A program made the position numbers and the translations under genes. Of a DNA stretch of 64,000 nt, positions 51,028-59,620 are shown piece after piece. The notes beneath the pieces are model-generated. The model searched no databases. It saw nothing but the letters and a program-made list of their open reading frames with translations, and was not told the origin of the DNA. The DNA is from Alphaproteobacteria bacterium (lineage in GTDB: Bacteria; Pseudomonadota; Alphaproteobacteria; CACIAM-22H2). Location of the stretch: positions 1 through 64,000 of the forward strand of contig JAEULA010000054.1 in NCBI GenBank assembly GCA_016793165.1, written 5' to 3'. Every line of letters starts with the position of its first letter. Position 1 is the first letter of the stretch.

Positions 51028-53082
51028 ATGTTTCGCATCGGCATCGACGTCGGCGGCACCTTCACCGATCTCGTGGCGGTCGACGGCGACGGCCGCACGA
51101 CCCTCGCCAAGAGCGCCTCGACTCCCGACGATCCCTCGATCGGCGTGATGGACGGACTCGCCCGCCTTGCGGACGCGCTCGGATTGACGCGGGCTGCGCT
51201 GCTCGAGAGCACGGAACGCATCGTCCACGGCACGACCGTGGCCACCAACGCGCTGCTCGAGCGCAAGGGAGCCAGGGTCGGGCTGCTCACCACCGACGGC
51301 CATCGCGATGTCGTCGAGATGCGCGAGGGCCTCAAGGACGACCGCTACAACCTGCGCATGCCGCCGCCGGAGCCGCTGGCCCCGCGCGACCGCCGCCTCG
51401 GCGTGCGCGAGCGGATCCGCGCCGACGGCCGCGTCGTCACGCCGCTCGACCGCGCGTCGCTCAGCCGGGCGATCGCCGCGCTGAAGCGCGAGCGCGTCGA
51501 GGCCGTGGCGGTGTGCTACCTGCACGCCTATCGCGAGCCCCGGCACGAACGGGCCACGGCCAGGGCGCTGGCCAAGGCGATGCCGGATGCCTACGTGTCG
51601 CTGTCGTCCGACGTCTATCCGCAGATCAAGGAATTCCAGCGCGTGTCGACGACGCTGGTGAACGCCTATGTCGGCCCGGTGCTGTCGCGCTATCTGACCC
51701 GGCTCGAGCAGCGGCTCGCCGAGGCCGGTTATCGCGGGCCCACGCTGATCATCCAGTCGCACGGCGGCGTCGCGCCGATCGGAGAGTCGATCCGCATCGC
51801 CGCGGGATCGGTGCTCTCGGGGCCCGCCGGCGGCGTCGCCGGCAGCCGCTACGCCAGCCGGCTGCTCGGGAGCGGCAACCTCATCCCGCTCGACATGGGC
51901 GGCACCAGCACGGACATCTGCCTGATCGTCGACGGCGAGGCGTCGCTCGCGGCGGATCGCGGCGTCGGTGGCCACCGCATCGCGCTCAATTCCCTCGACA
52001 TCGTCACGCTCGGTGCGGGCGGCGGCTCGATCGCGCAGGTCGACGCGGGCGGCATCCTGAATGTCGGGCCGGAAAGCGCCGGCGCGTTGCCGGGACCGGC
52101 GTGCTATGGCCGCGGCGGCACGCGCGCGACGGTCACCGACGCCAATCTCGTGCTCGGCTATCTCGATCCCGCCCGGTTCCTCGGCGGCCGCAGCACCCTC
52201 GACGCCAGGGCGGCAGAGACCGCGGTCGACGCGATCGCATCGTCGCTGGGCGTCGATCGCGTCAAGGCGGCCGAGGGCATCCATCGCGTCGTCAACACCA
52301 ACATGGCCGAGGGCATCCGTCTGGTCACCGTGCGCCGCGGCGTCGACCCGCGGCGGTTCGCGCTGCTGTCCTTCGGCGGCGCGGCCGGGCTCCACGTGAC
52401 CGATCTCGCGCGCCAGCTCGACCTCGCGCGCGTCGTCGTCCCGCGCGTCGCCTCCGTGCTCTCCGCCTGGGGCATGCTCGCCACCGACATGCGCTTCGAG
52501 GTCGCCCGCACGCATATCGGCGACGCCGGCAGGCTCGACGGCGCCGAGGTCAAGGCCCTGTTCGCCGAGATGGAGGACGAAGGTCGCGCCCGGCTGCAGG
52601 CCTCGTTCGACGGGCCGGTTCGGGTCCACTACGCGGCCGACATGCGCTACGGCGAGCAGGTCTTCGAGATCGGCGTGCCGCTCGACGACGTCGACTGGCG
52701 CGTCGCGGATCCGCTGCCGCAGATCGTCGAGCGCTTTCATCGACGCCACGAGGCGCTCTACACCTACGCGATGCGCGACCAGGAGGCCGTCCTGGTCAAT
52801 GCCCGCGTCGCGGTCGTCGGCGTCCTGCCGGCGATGCCGCAGGAGCCGTCGCTGGCGGCCCGCGAGCCCGGCGCGCCGATCGGCACGCGGCGGATCCATC
52901 TCGGACGCTGGCTGACCGTCCCGGTGCACGATCTCGACCGCCTCGCGCCGCGACAGGTGATCGACGGGCCGGCGATCGTGGAGTCCGCGATGACGACAGT
53001 GCTGCTGCGCCCCGGCGACCGCGCGATCGTCAATGAGAAGGGATGGCTCGACATCGCCGTGCCGTTGCGCGGCGGCGGCTGA
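51028..53082 (+). CDS. hyuA: Hydantoinase A-type subunit, locus 1
   Basis: A 684-residue HyuA-family protein with an N-terminal ASKHA-type phosphate-binding start, IGIDVGGTFTDLVAVDG. It also has HGTTVATNALLERKGARVGLLTT, GPAGGVAGSRYASR, LDMGGTSTDICLI and GPACYGRGG. HyuA binds ATP and acts with HyuB on cyclic amides or carboxylation substrates. A nine-pair stem-loop 16 bases after the stop probably ends the hyuB-hyuA message. Confidence 0.92.
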   Translation: MFRIGIDVGGTFTDLVAVDGDGRTTLAKSASTPDDPSIGVMDGLARLADALGLTRAALLESTERIVHGTTVATNALLERKGARVGLLTTDGHRDVVEMREGLKDDRYNLRMPPPEPLAPRDRRLGVRERIRADGRVVTPLDRASLSRAIAALKRERVEAVAVCYLHAYREPRHERATARALAKAMPDAYVSLSSDVYPQIKEFQRVSTTLVNAYVGPVLSRYLTRLEQRLAEAGYRGPTLIIQSHGGVAPIGESIRIAAGSVLSGPAGGVAGSRYASRLLGSGNLIPLDMGGTSTDICLIVDGEASLAADRGVGGHRIALNSLDIVTLGAGGGSIAQVDAGGILNVGPESAGALPGPACYGRGGTRATVTDANLVLGYLDPARFLGGRSTLDARAAETAVDAIASSLGVDRVKAAEGIHRVVNTNMAEGIRLVTVRRGVDPRRFALLSFGGAAGLHVTDLARQLDLARVVVPRVASVLSAWGMLATDMRFEVARTHIGDAGRLDGAEVKALFAEMEDEGRARLQASFDGPVRVHYAADMRYGEQVFEIGVPLDDVDWRVADPLPQIVERFHRRHEALYTYAMRDQEAVLVNARVAVVGVLPAMPQEPSLAAREPGAPIGTRRIHLGRWLTVPVHDLDRLAPRQVIDGPAIVESAMTTVLLRPGDRAIVNEKGWLDIAVPLRGGG

Positions 53083-53097
53083 CCGCCGCTGCCGCGC

Positions 53098-53119
53098 CGC
53101 CCGCCGACGACGGCGGGCG
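53098..53119 (+). terminator. Stem-loop after hyuA locus 1
   Basis: CGCCCGCCG (53098-53106) and CGGCGGGCG (53111-53119) form a perfect nine-pair stem with an ACGA loop, placed 16 bases after the hyuA stop. No T-tract follows, so termination may need Rho or the hairpin may protect the 3' end. Confidence 0.55.
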
Positions 53120-53222
53120 CGGACGGCGATCCCCCGAAAATCGGTCACGCCGGGTGACGCGGGTCACATGCCACGCCGCGCTGTTCGCCTAGGCTCTCGT
53201 TCATGCCCCATGGAGAATGGAC

Positions 53223-53468
53223 ATGACGGCAACCCATCTCGACGCCAGCATCGACGTCCACGCCTCGGCCGCTCCGACGAGATCGCTGCCGGCCGTCGCG
53301 TCGTTCCTCGCGCTCTATCTCGGATCGATCGGGGAGGCGTGGCGCCAGTGGCAGCAGTTCCGGCGGCTCGACGCGATGTCCGACCGCAAGCTCGCCGAAG
53401 CCGGTCTGGCCCGCGAGCAACTCCTGCAGCACGTCCTCGCGCAGCGCGGGCCGGCGCGCCGGCGCTGA
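53223..53468 (+). CDS. DUF1127 (YjiS-like) small protein
   Basis: An 81-residue protein whose C-terminal half is the DUF1127 helix-turn-helix-like motif: QFRRLDAMSDRKLAEAGLAREQL. DUF1127 proteins are short arginine-rich proteins common in alphaproteobacteria; several act in RNA metabolism or phosphate and carbon regulation. The start at 53223 is chosen because GGAG (53212-53215) is seven bases upstream; an ATG at 53217 would be too close. It stands alone between two operons. Confidence 0.78.
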   Translation: MTATHLDASIDVHASAAPTRSLPAVASFLALYLGSIGEAWRQWQQFRRLDAMSDRKLAEAGLAREQLLQHVLAQRGPARRR

Positions 53469-53581
53469 GCCGGCACCGCTTCAACGCGGCGGTGCGCGCG
53501 CCGGACCACGATCGAAGGCGTCGTCGCGGGTGAAGCGGCGCGTCGGGGCCGGTAGTCTCCGCTCCGGAGGCGAATCACCCG

Positions 53582-54901
53582 ATGCCCGACGGCCTGCTCC
53601 ATCCCGAGTTCGAGAGTCTCATACCCGCGGCCCGCCTCGCCGTGCAGCGATCGTTGTGGCCGGCGCAATGGGATCACGTGCGACGGCACTCCGTCTTCTA
53701 CGGCCGCAAGCTCGCGGGCCGCATGCCCGCGACGCTGGCGCTCGACGCGCTGGAGTCCCTCCCCTTCACCGACAAGGACGAGCTGCGCGACAGCCAGGCC
53801 GCCGACTCGCCCTTCGGCGACTACATCGCCTGTCCGCCGGGCGCGGTCGTCCGGCTGCATCGCACCTCGGGCACGACCGGCCGCGCGCTGCAGCTGGCCA
53901 ACACTGCCGCCGACGTGGCGTGGATCGCGCGGATCGGCGGCCGGGCCCTGTATGCGAGCGGCCTGCGGCCCGGCGACCGCGTCGTCCATTGCCTGAACTA
54001 CTGCCTGTGGACCGGCGGCGTCACGGACCACGTCGCCCTCGAGGCGACCGGCGCCTGCGTGGTGCCCTTCGGCGTCGGGAACACCCGCGAACTGATCGCA
54101 GCGATCGTCGAACTCGGCGTCACCGCCATCTCCTGCACGCCCTCCTACCCCGCGCTGATCGAGAAGGTCCTGCGGGAGGACGGCGCGCGCGCGCCGCGCG
54201 AGCTCGGCCTGCGCCTCGCGCTCTTCGGGGGCGAGGCCGGACTCGACAACCCCGAGTTCCGCGCGCGGCTTGCCGACACCTGGGGCTTCGCACCGCGCAA
54301 CGCGAACTACGGCATGTCGGAGGTCCTCAGCAATTTCGGGAGTCAGTGCGAGCACACCGGCGACCTGCATTTCCACGCCGACGATTTCCTGCACGCCGAG
54401 ATCGTCGATGCGACGGGCACGCCGCTGCCCATCCGCGAGGGCGCTGTCGGCGAACTCGTGTGCACGCATCTGCGCAAGCAATGCCAGCCGCTGCTGCGCT
54501 ACAGAACACGCGACATCGTCACGGTCACCGGCACCGGGCCCTGCGCGTGCGGCCGGACCGCCTGGCGCTTCCGCGTCACCGGTCGCGCGGACGACATGTT
54601 CGTGGTCCGCGGAGTCAATGTCTTCCCGACGGCGGTGCAGAGCGCGCTCGCCCAGCATCCCGCCATCGCCTCGGGCCAGTTCCGCATCGTGCTCGCCGGC
54701 CCCGGGCCCTATGACCGCATCGACCTGCGCGTCGAGGCCGCTGCCGCGCTTCCCGAGGCGCGCTGGCCCGACGCCGCGAAGGCGCTCGAGGCCGGCGTGC
54801 GGCGCGTGACCGGCGCCGGCGCCGTCGTAACGATGCTCGCACCCGAAACCCTGCCGCGGACCGCCGGCAAGACCAGCTGGATCGAACGGAGGCCCGCATG
54901 A
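53582..54901 (+). CDS. AMP-forming acyl-CoA ligase (phenylacetate-CoA ligase-like)
   Basis: A 439-residue adenylate-forming enzyme of the PaaK type: the short N-terminal domain with WDHVRRHSVFYGRKL, the ATP loop HRTSGTTGRALQ, the acyl-site ANYGMSEVLSNFG, and TGRADDMFVVRGVNVFP in the C-terminal domain. It activates a (probably aromatic or short) carboxylic acid to its CoA ester using ATP. The next gene, an enoyl-CoA hydratase, starts within its stop (ATGA at 54898), so the pair is translationally coupled. The acid is unknown; phenylacetate genes are absent here. Confidence 0.9.
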   Translation: MPDGLLHPEFESLIPAARLAVQRSLWPAQWDHVRRHSVFYGRKLAGRMPATLALDALESLPFTDKDELRDSQAADSPFGDYIACPPGAVVRLHRTSGTTGRALQLANTAADVAWIARIGGRALYASGLRPGDRVVHCLNYCLWTGGVTDHVALEATGACVVPFGVGNTRELIAAIVELGVTAISCTPSYPALIEKVLREDGARAPRELGLRLALFGGEAGLDNPEFRARLADTWGFAPRNANYGMSEVLSNFGSQCEHTGDLHFHADDFLHAEIVDATGTPLPIREGAVGELVCTHLRKQCQPLLRYRTRDIVTVTGTGPCACGRTAWRFRVTGRADDMFVVRGVNVFPTAVQSALAQHPAIASGQFRIVLAGPGPYDRIDLRVEAAAALPEARWPDAAKALEAGVRRVTGAGAVVTMLAPETLPRTAGKTSWIERRPA

Positions 54902-55659
54902 GCTTCGTCCTGAGCGAGCGTCACGACGACGTCGCCCTCGTCACCCTCAATCGGCCGGAGCGGTTGAACGCGATCGGCGGTGCGCTGCTCGCCGATCTCG
55001 AGCGTGCGCTGGCGGCGGCGCAGGGCGATCCGGAAATCGCCGTGATCGTCCTCACGGGCGCCGGGCGCGCGTTCTGCGCCGGCGACGATCTCAAGGAATT
55101 CGACCAGCAGGCCGCCGACACGGCCGCCGCCGCCGCCCATGCCGCGGCGATCCAGCGCATCACGCGCCATCTGATCGGCGGCGAGAAGCCCGTGGTCGGC
55201 GCCGTGCACGGCTATGCCGTGGGCGGCGGGTTCGAGTGGATGCTCAACTGCGACCTCGTCGTCGCCGCCGACGACCTCGTGGCCTTCTTCCCGGAGATGG
55301 AGCTCGGCAGCTTCTGCACCGGCGGCGTGACACATCTGCTGCCGCTCGCGGTCGGCTATCAGCGCACGATGGAGTTGCTGCTGCTCGGCGAGCGGCAGGG
55401 CGCCGAGCGCCTGCACTCGCTCGGCCTGGTGAACGCCGTCGTGCCGCTCGCCGCCATGCTGCCGCGCGCGCTCGACATGGCGCGCGCCGTCGCGGCGCGC
55501 TCGGCCGCGTCGGTGCGGCGCCTCAAGCGCGTGATCACCCGCGATCTCGGCGCGGCGCTGTGGCAAGCCGTCGCGCTCGAGGAGAAGGCGACGCTCGAGA
55601 CCTTCCTCGATCCCGAGGCGCGGTTGCGCGTCGGCCGGTTCCTGGCGCGCGGCCGCTGA
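54898..55659 (+). CDS. Enoyl-CoA hydratase/isomerase family protein
   Basis: A 253-residue crotonase-fold protein: VTLNRPERLNAIGGALLADLE at the start, the oxyanion GAGRAFCAGDDLKEF, and GYAVGGGFEWMLNCDLVVAADD. The catalytic glutamates of true hydratases would lie in the VGGGFEWML and FFPEMELGSF regions and are partly present. It probably hydrates, isomerises or hydrolyses the CoA ester made by the coupled ligase. It converges on the SDR gene. Confidence 0.9.
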   Translation: MSFVLSERHDDVALVTLNRPERLNAIGGALLADLERALAAAQGDPEIAVIVLTGAGRAFCAGDDLKEFDQQAADTAAAAAHAAAIQRITRHLIGGEKPVVGAVHGYAVGGGFEWMLNCDLVVAADDLVAFFPEMELGSFCTGGVTHLLPLAVGYQRTMELLLLGERQGAERLHSLGLVNAVVPLAAMLPRALDMARAVAARSAASVRRLKRVITRDLGAALWQAVALEEKATLETFLDPEARLRVGRFLARGR

Positions 55660-55686
55660 GCACGACGCGCGACGCGCGGTGCCCCG

Positions 55687-56472
55687 TCACTTCTTCCTGT
55701 AATGCGTCGTCAGCCAGCCGCCGTCGACGACGAGGACGTGGCCGTTGACGAACTTCGCTTCGCGCGAGGCGAGGTACAGCGCGGCGAACGCGATGTCGTC
55801 GGGCTCGCCCGGCGACGGCACGGGCGTCGTGTCGATCATCGCCGCGCGGTACCAGTCGTTGCTGTCGATGTTGCGAGCGGTCATCCCGGTGCGGATCACG
55901 CCGGGCGCGATCGCATTGATGCGCAGGCCCCGCGCGCCGTAGTCGGCGGCCATCTGGTAGGTGAGCCCGACGAGGGCGGACTTGGTCGCCGCGTAGGACG
56001 ACGAGCCGACGAACCCCGTCATGCCGAACACCGATGCCGTGTTGACGATCGCGCCGCGGCCGGCCGGCAGCATCTCGCGCACGGCCATGCGCGCGAAGCG
56101 GAACGCCGCGCGCAGGTTGATCGCGATGAAGCGGTCGAGATCCGCGTCCTCGGTCTCGTGGATCGGCTTCGAGCCCCCCACGCCCGCATTGTTCATCAGG
56201 ATCGTCGGCGCGCTGAACCGGCGCCGGCAGGCCTCCGCCACCCGATCCGGCGCATCGTCGGACGCGACATCCTGCCGCAGACCATCGATCGGCAACCCCC
56301 CGGCGCGCGCTTCGGCAAGCGTGCCCTCGAGGCCGTCCGGATCGCGATCGACGGCAAGGACCCGCGCGCCGGCCTCGGCGAAACGCAGCGCCGTGGCGCG
56401 CCCGATCCCCGAGCCGGCGCCTGTGACGATCGCGGTCTCGCCGGCGAGCCGCCCGGACGCTGCGCCGGTCAT
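55687..56472 (-). CDS. Short-chain dehydrogenase/reductase
   Basis: A 261-residue classical SDR: nucleotide-binding [27 protein letters not shown], and the catalytic Ser, Tyr and Lys in [13 protein letters not shown]. The C-terminal [15 protein letters not shown] is typical of the FabG-like subgroup. The ATG at 56472 overlaps the dctQ stop by four bases, so SDR and dctQ are made together. It probably oxidises or reduces a hydroxyl on the imported compound or its metabolite. Confidence 0.93.
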   Translation of the reverse strand: MTGAASGRLAGETAIVTGAGSGIGRATALRFAEAGARVLAVDRDPDGLEGTLAEARAGGLPIDGLRQDVASDDAPDRVAEACRRRFSAPTILMNNAGVGGSKPIHETEDADLDRFIAINLRAAFRFARMAVREMLPAGRGAIVNTASVFGMTGFVGSSSYAATKSALVGLTYQMAADYGARGLRINAIAPGVIRTGMTARNIDSNDWYRAAMIDTTPVPSPGEPDDIAFAALYLASREAKFVNGHVLVVDGGWLTTHYRKK

Positions 56473-57002
56473 GCCTGCAGGCTTCGCGCCTCGGTCTGCG
56501 CCTTCGTGTCCGCGTTCCAGGTCGCGACCATCCGCACGACACGCAGCACGCAGGCGAAGACCAGGAGCGCGAAGGAGATCGGCAGGAAGAAGCGCGCCGG
56601 CCAGATCTGGATGTCCGCGATCCCCATGAGGCGCTCGCGCGTGGAGAAGGAGCTCAGCGCGTCGAGCCAGGAGCGCCACGCGAAGGCGGCGAAGAAGGTG
56701 CCCGTGCACAGGATCGAGAAGACGAGGACGATCTTGCGCATCGTGCCGGGCATGAGGTCGTAGAAGACCTCCACCGTGATGTGCTCGTCGCGCAACTCGA
56801 TATAGGCCAGCGGCAGGCAGACGCAGGCGATCATGTAATAATAGGCGACGATCTCCGTCGTGCCGTAGATGCCGCCGGAGACGATGCCGCGCGCGACGAC
56901 GTCGTAGGAGACGTGCAGCGCCATCAGGATCACCGCGACGCACGCCGCCGCGACGAGCGCGACGCTGAACGCGCGACAAGTCCGATCGATCGCCTGCAGC
57001 AT
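56469..57002 (-). CDS. dctQ: TRAP transporter small membrane subunit DctQ
   Basis: A 177-residue protein with four predicted helices. The DctQ pattern includes [21 protein letters not shown] and the conserved helix 2-3 segment [19 protein letters not shown]. DctQ joins DctM to make the membrane complex of a TRAP importer. The start at 57002 (MLQAIDRTC) is chosen to keep the first helix near the N-terminus. Its partners dctP and dctM are on the opposite strand downstream of the OYE gene, an unusual split. Confidence 0.87.
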   Translation of the reverse strand: MLQAIDRTCRAFSVALVAAACVAVILMALHVSYDVVARGIVSGGIYGTTEIVAYYYMIACVCLPLAYIELRDEHITVEVFYDLMPGTMRKIVLVFSILCTGTFFAAFAWRSWLDALSSFSTRERLMGIADIQIWPARFFLPISFALLVFACVLRVVRMVATWNADTKAQTEARSLQA

Positions 57003-57104
57003 GCTCGCCCCGCCCGCCGGAAATCCGGCAGCCACGGTGTGGCGAGTTGCATCGCGAAGCAAGCCCGTTATGCTCGCAGCCGCTCTGGGAGGGGCGACGG
57101 GCGG

Positions 57105-58271
57105 ATGGGGGAGTCAGGACCGGGCCTGCTGACGCCGATCACGATCCGCGGCGTGACGTGCCGCAATCGGATCGTGATCTCGCCGATGCAGCAGTACAAC
57201 GCGACGCGCGACGGGATGCCGAACGACTGGCATCACGTCCATCTCTCGAAGCTCGCCATCGGCGGCGCCGGACTGATCTTCACCGAGGCGATGGGAATAT
57301 CGCCGGACGCGCGGCTGACCTGGGCCGACATCGGCATCTGGGACGACGGGTTCGTGTCGCCGCTCGCGCGCCTCGCCGAGGCGATGATGCGTCACGGTGC
57401 CGTCGCCGGCGTCCAGATCAATCATGCCGGCCGCAAGGCCAGCGTGCAGCGTCCCTGGCACGGCTTCGATCCGCTGACCGAGGCCGACGCGCGGGCGCGC
57501 GGCGAATCCCCGTGGCCGACGGTCTCGGCCTCGGCCCTGCCCGCAAATCCCGGCTGGCCGACGCCGCGCGCGATCGCGCATGACGAGATTCGCCGCACGC
57601 TGGACGACTTCGCGGCCGCCGCGCGCCGCGCGAACCGCGCCGGGTTCCAGGCGATGAACGTGCACGGCGCGCACGGCTACCTGATCCATAGCTTCCTGTC
57701 GCCGCTGAGCAACACGCGCGACGACGCCTACGGCGGCAGCCTCGCCAACCGGATGCGCTACGCGCTCGAGGTCGCCGACGCCGTGCGCTCGGAATGGCCC
57801 GCCGACAAGCCGTTCTTCTATCGGCTGTCCTGCGTCGACGACGTCGACGGCGGCTGGACGCTCGACGACACGGTCGCGCTGTCGCGGGAGTTTGCGAAGC
57901 GAGGCGTCGATGTCGTCGACTGCTCCTCGGGCGGTCTCGGCCGGCGGACCACGACCGCGATCGTGACGCGCGAGCCCGGCTACCAGGTCCCCTATGCCGA
58001 GCGCGTGCGCCGCGAGGCCGGCTTGCCGACCATGGCCGTCGGCCTCATCCGCGAGCCGCGCCATGCCGATTCGATCGTCGCCGGCGGCCGAGCCGACTTC
58101 GTCGCGATCGGCCGCGAGGCGCTCTTCAATCCGAACTGGCCCGCCCAGGCAGCCGTCGTCCTCGGCGGGCCGTCGCGGTACGACGATTGGCCGCCGGCCT
58201 ACGGCTGGTGGCTGAAGACGCGCAGCCGGACGCTGGAGGTTTCCAAGCTGCCCCAGACGATCGGCATCTGA
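57105..58271 (+). CDS. Old yellow enzyme-family NADH:flavin oxidoreductase
   Basis: A 388-residue FMN-dependent TIM-barrel protein of the YqjM/xenobiotic-reductase type: RNRIVISPMQQYNA near residues 21-33, QINHAGRKASV, NVHGAHGYLIHSFLSPLSNTR with the substrate-binding His pair, and MAVGLIREPRHADSI. The position of the usual Cys (SPMCQYS) is Gln29 here, a change near the flavin. OYEs reduce activated C=C bonds, often alpha,beta-unsaturated carbonyls. GGGAGGGG lies 10 bases before the ATG at 57105. It is the first gene of a rightward operon and divergent from dctQ. Confidence 0.92.
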   Translation: MGESGPGLLTPITIRGVTCRNRIVISPMQQYNATRDGMPNDWHHVHLSKLAIGGAGLIFTEAMGISPDARLTWADIGIWDDGFVSPLARLAEAMMRHGAVAGVQINHAGRKASVQRPWHGFDPLTEADARARGESPWPTVSASALPANPGWPTPRAIAHDEIRRTLDDFAAAARRANRAGFQAMNVHGAHGYLIHSFLSPLSNTRDDAYGGSLANRMRYALEVADAVRSEWPADKPFFYRLSCVDDVDGGWTLDDTVALSREFAKRGVDVVDCSSGGLGRRTTTAIVTREPGYQVPYAERVRREAGLPTMAVGLIREPRHADSIVAGGRADFVAIGREALFNPNWPAQAAVVLGGPSRYDDWPPAYGWWLKTRSRTLEVSKLPQTIGI

Positions 58272-58313
58272 CGCCACCACACGAATCGTTCACGAGACAA
58301 GGGAGACGCCACG

Positions 58314-59453
58314 ATGAAGACACGCCTTGCAAGCCTCCTCGTGCTGGGAGCCGCGGCCCTGGCGACGGCGGCCCCGCCCGCGCGCGCGGCCGAGTTCATG
58401 GCCAACAACTTCCTCGATCAGAACCATCCGTTCTCCGTGCACAACTACACGGAGTGGGCGGAGAACGTGAAGAAGGCGACCAACGGCGCCGTCACGTTCA
58501 AGGTCTTCCTCGGCGGCTCGCTCGTCCCGGCGCGCTCGACCATCCAGGGCGTGCGCGACGGCCTCGCCCATGTCGCCTACCACGCCGGCACGTACACGCC
58601 CTCGGAACTGCCGCTCAACAACGTGGTCGCCGACCTCGCGCTGGTGACCTCCGACATCTACGTGTCGATGGCGGCCTCGACCGAGCAGGCCTTCGTCAAT
58701 CCCAAGCTCCAGGGGGAGTACCGCAAGGTCGGCCTCGTCTACGGCGGCGGCTACTCGACGTCGCCCTACCTGCTGCTCTGCAACAAGAAGATCGAGACGC
58801 TCGCCGACGTGAAGGGCAAGCGCATGCGCATGCCGGGGAGCCTGTGGGACCGCTGGGCCGTCGCGCTCGGCGCCATCTCGGTCAACGTGCCGTCGAGCGA
58901 GATCTACACCGGCATCGAGCGCGGCACGCTCGATTGCGGCGCCAATCCGCTCGAATCGCTGCAGTCGCGCAGCTACTGGGACGTCGCCAAGTTCGTCCCC
59001 GACCTGCCGCTCGGGGTTTACTACTCGGGCCCGATGTGGGCCTACAACCCGCAGTTCTGGAAAAGCCTCACGCCCGAGCAGCGCCGCACGATCTTCGACA
59101 TCACGGCACGCGCCATGGTCCGCTCGTCGATCGCCTACATCAACAACACGCGCGCGACCGAGAAGGCGATGGTCGCGAAGAACGTCCAGTTGGTGAAGCC
59201 CGCCGCCGATCTGAAGGCGGCGAGCGACGCCTTCATCCAGAAGGACTCGGCCGAGCTCGCCAAGGTCGCGCAGGAAAAACTCAAGGTCGCGCCCGCGGAC
59301 GCCGAGGAGCTGATCGCCGAGTACAAGTCGCTGGTGGCGAAGTGGGAGAAGCTGTTCGCCGGCGTCGATCCGCTGGACGAGGAGAAGCTGACGCAGATCA
59401 TCAAGGCGGGGATCTTCGACAAGCTCGACACGAAGACCTACGGCGCGAACTGA
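58314..59453 (+). CDS. dctP: TRAP transporter solute-binding protein DctP
   Basis: A 379-residue DctP-type binding protein with a signal peptide (residues 1-25, ending near ARAAE). The TRAP-DctP fold shows EWAENVKKATNGAVTFKVFLGGSLVPA, a conserved RMRMPGSLWDRWA segment with the carboxylate-binding Arg, and GTLDCGANPLES. It brings a carboxylate to DctQ/DctM. GGGAG lies before the ATG. Two stem-loops follow its stop. Confidence 0.93.
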   Translation: MKTRLASLLVLGAAALATAAPPARAAEFMANNFLDQNHPFSVHNYTEWAENVKKATNGAVTFKVFLGGSLVPARSTIQGVRDGLAHVAYHAGTYTPSELPLNNVVADLALVTSDIYVSMAASTEQAFVNPKLQGEYRKVGLVYGGGYSTSPYLLLCNKKIETLADVKGKRMRMPGSLWDRWAVALGAISVNVPSSEIYTGIERGTLDCGANPLESLQSRSYWDVAKFVPDLPLGVYYSGPMWAYNPQFWKSLTPEQRRTIFDITARAMVRSSIAYINNTRATEKAMVAKNVQLVKPAADLKAASDAFIQKDSAELAKVAQEKLKVAPADAEELIAEYKSLVAKWEKLFAGVDPLDEEKLTQIIKAGIFDKLDTKTYGAN

Positions 59454-59464
59454 CGCCCCGCAGC

Positions 59465-59514
59465 GCCCCGGTGCCGCGACACGCGGCTCCGGGGCCACGG
59501 CGCCCCAGGGCGCC
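59465..59514 (+). other. Tandem stem-loops between dctP and dctM
   Basis: The first hairpin pairs GCCCCGG (59465-59471) with CCGGGGC (59489-59495) and, past a T-T mismatch, GCCGCG (59473-59478) with CGCGGC (59482-59487), loop ACA. The second pairs GGCGCC (59499-59504) with GGCGCC (59509-59514). They start 12 bases after the dctP stop and could limit read-through into dctM and stabilise dctP mRNA. Confidence 0.6.
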
Positions 59515-59620
59515 GATGGAACGGGTGCCGGGGACGGCCCGCCCGGGACGCCCGTCGCCCCGCCGCCTTCGCGTCCGCGACGACCCGCGGGAAGCGGGAC
59601 AACGAAAGACGACAGCGACC

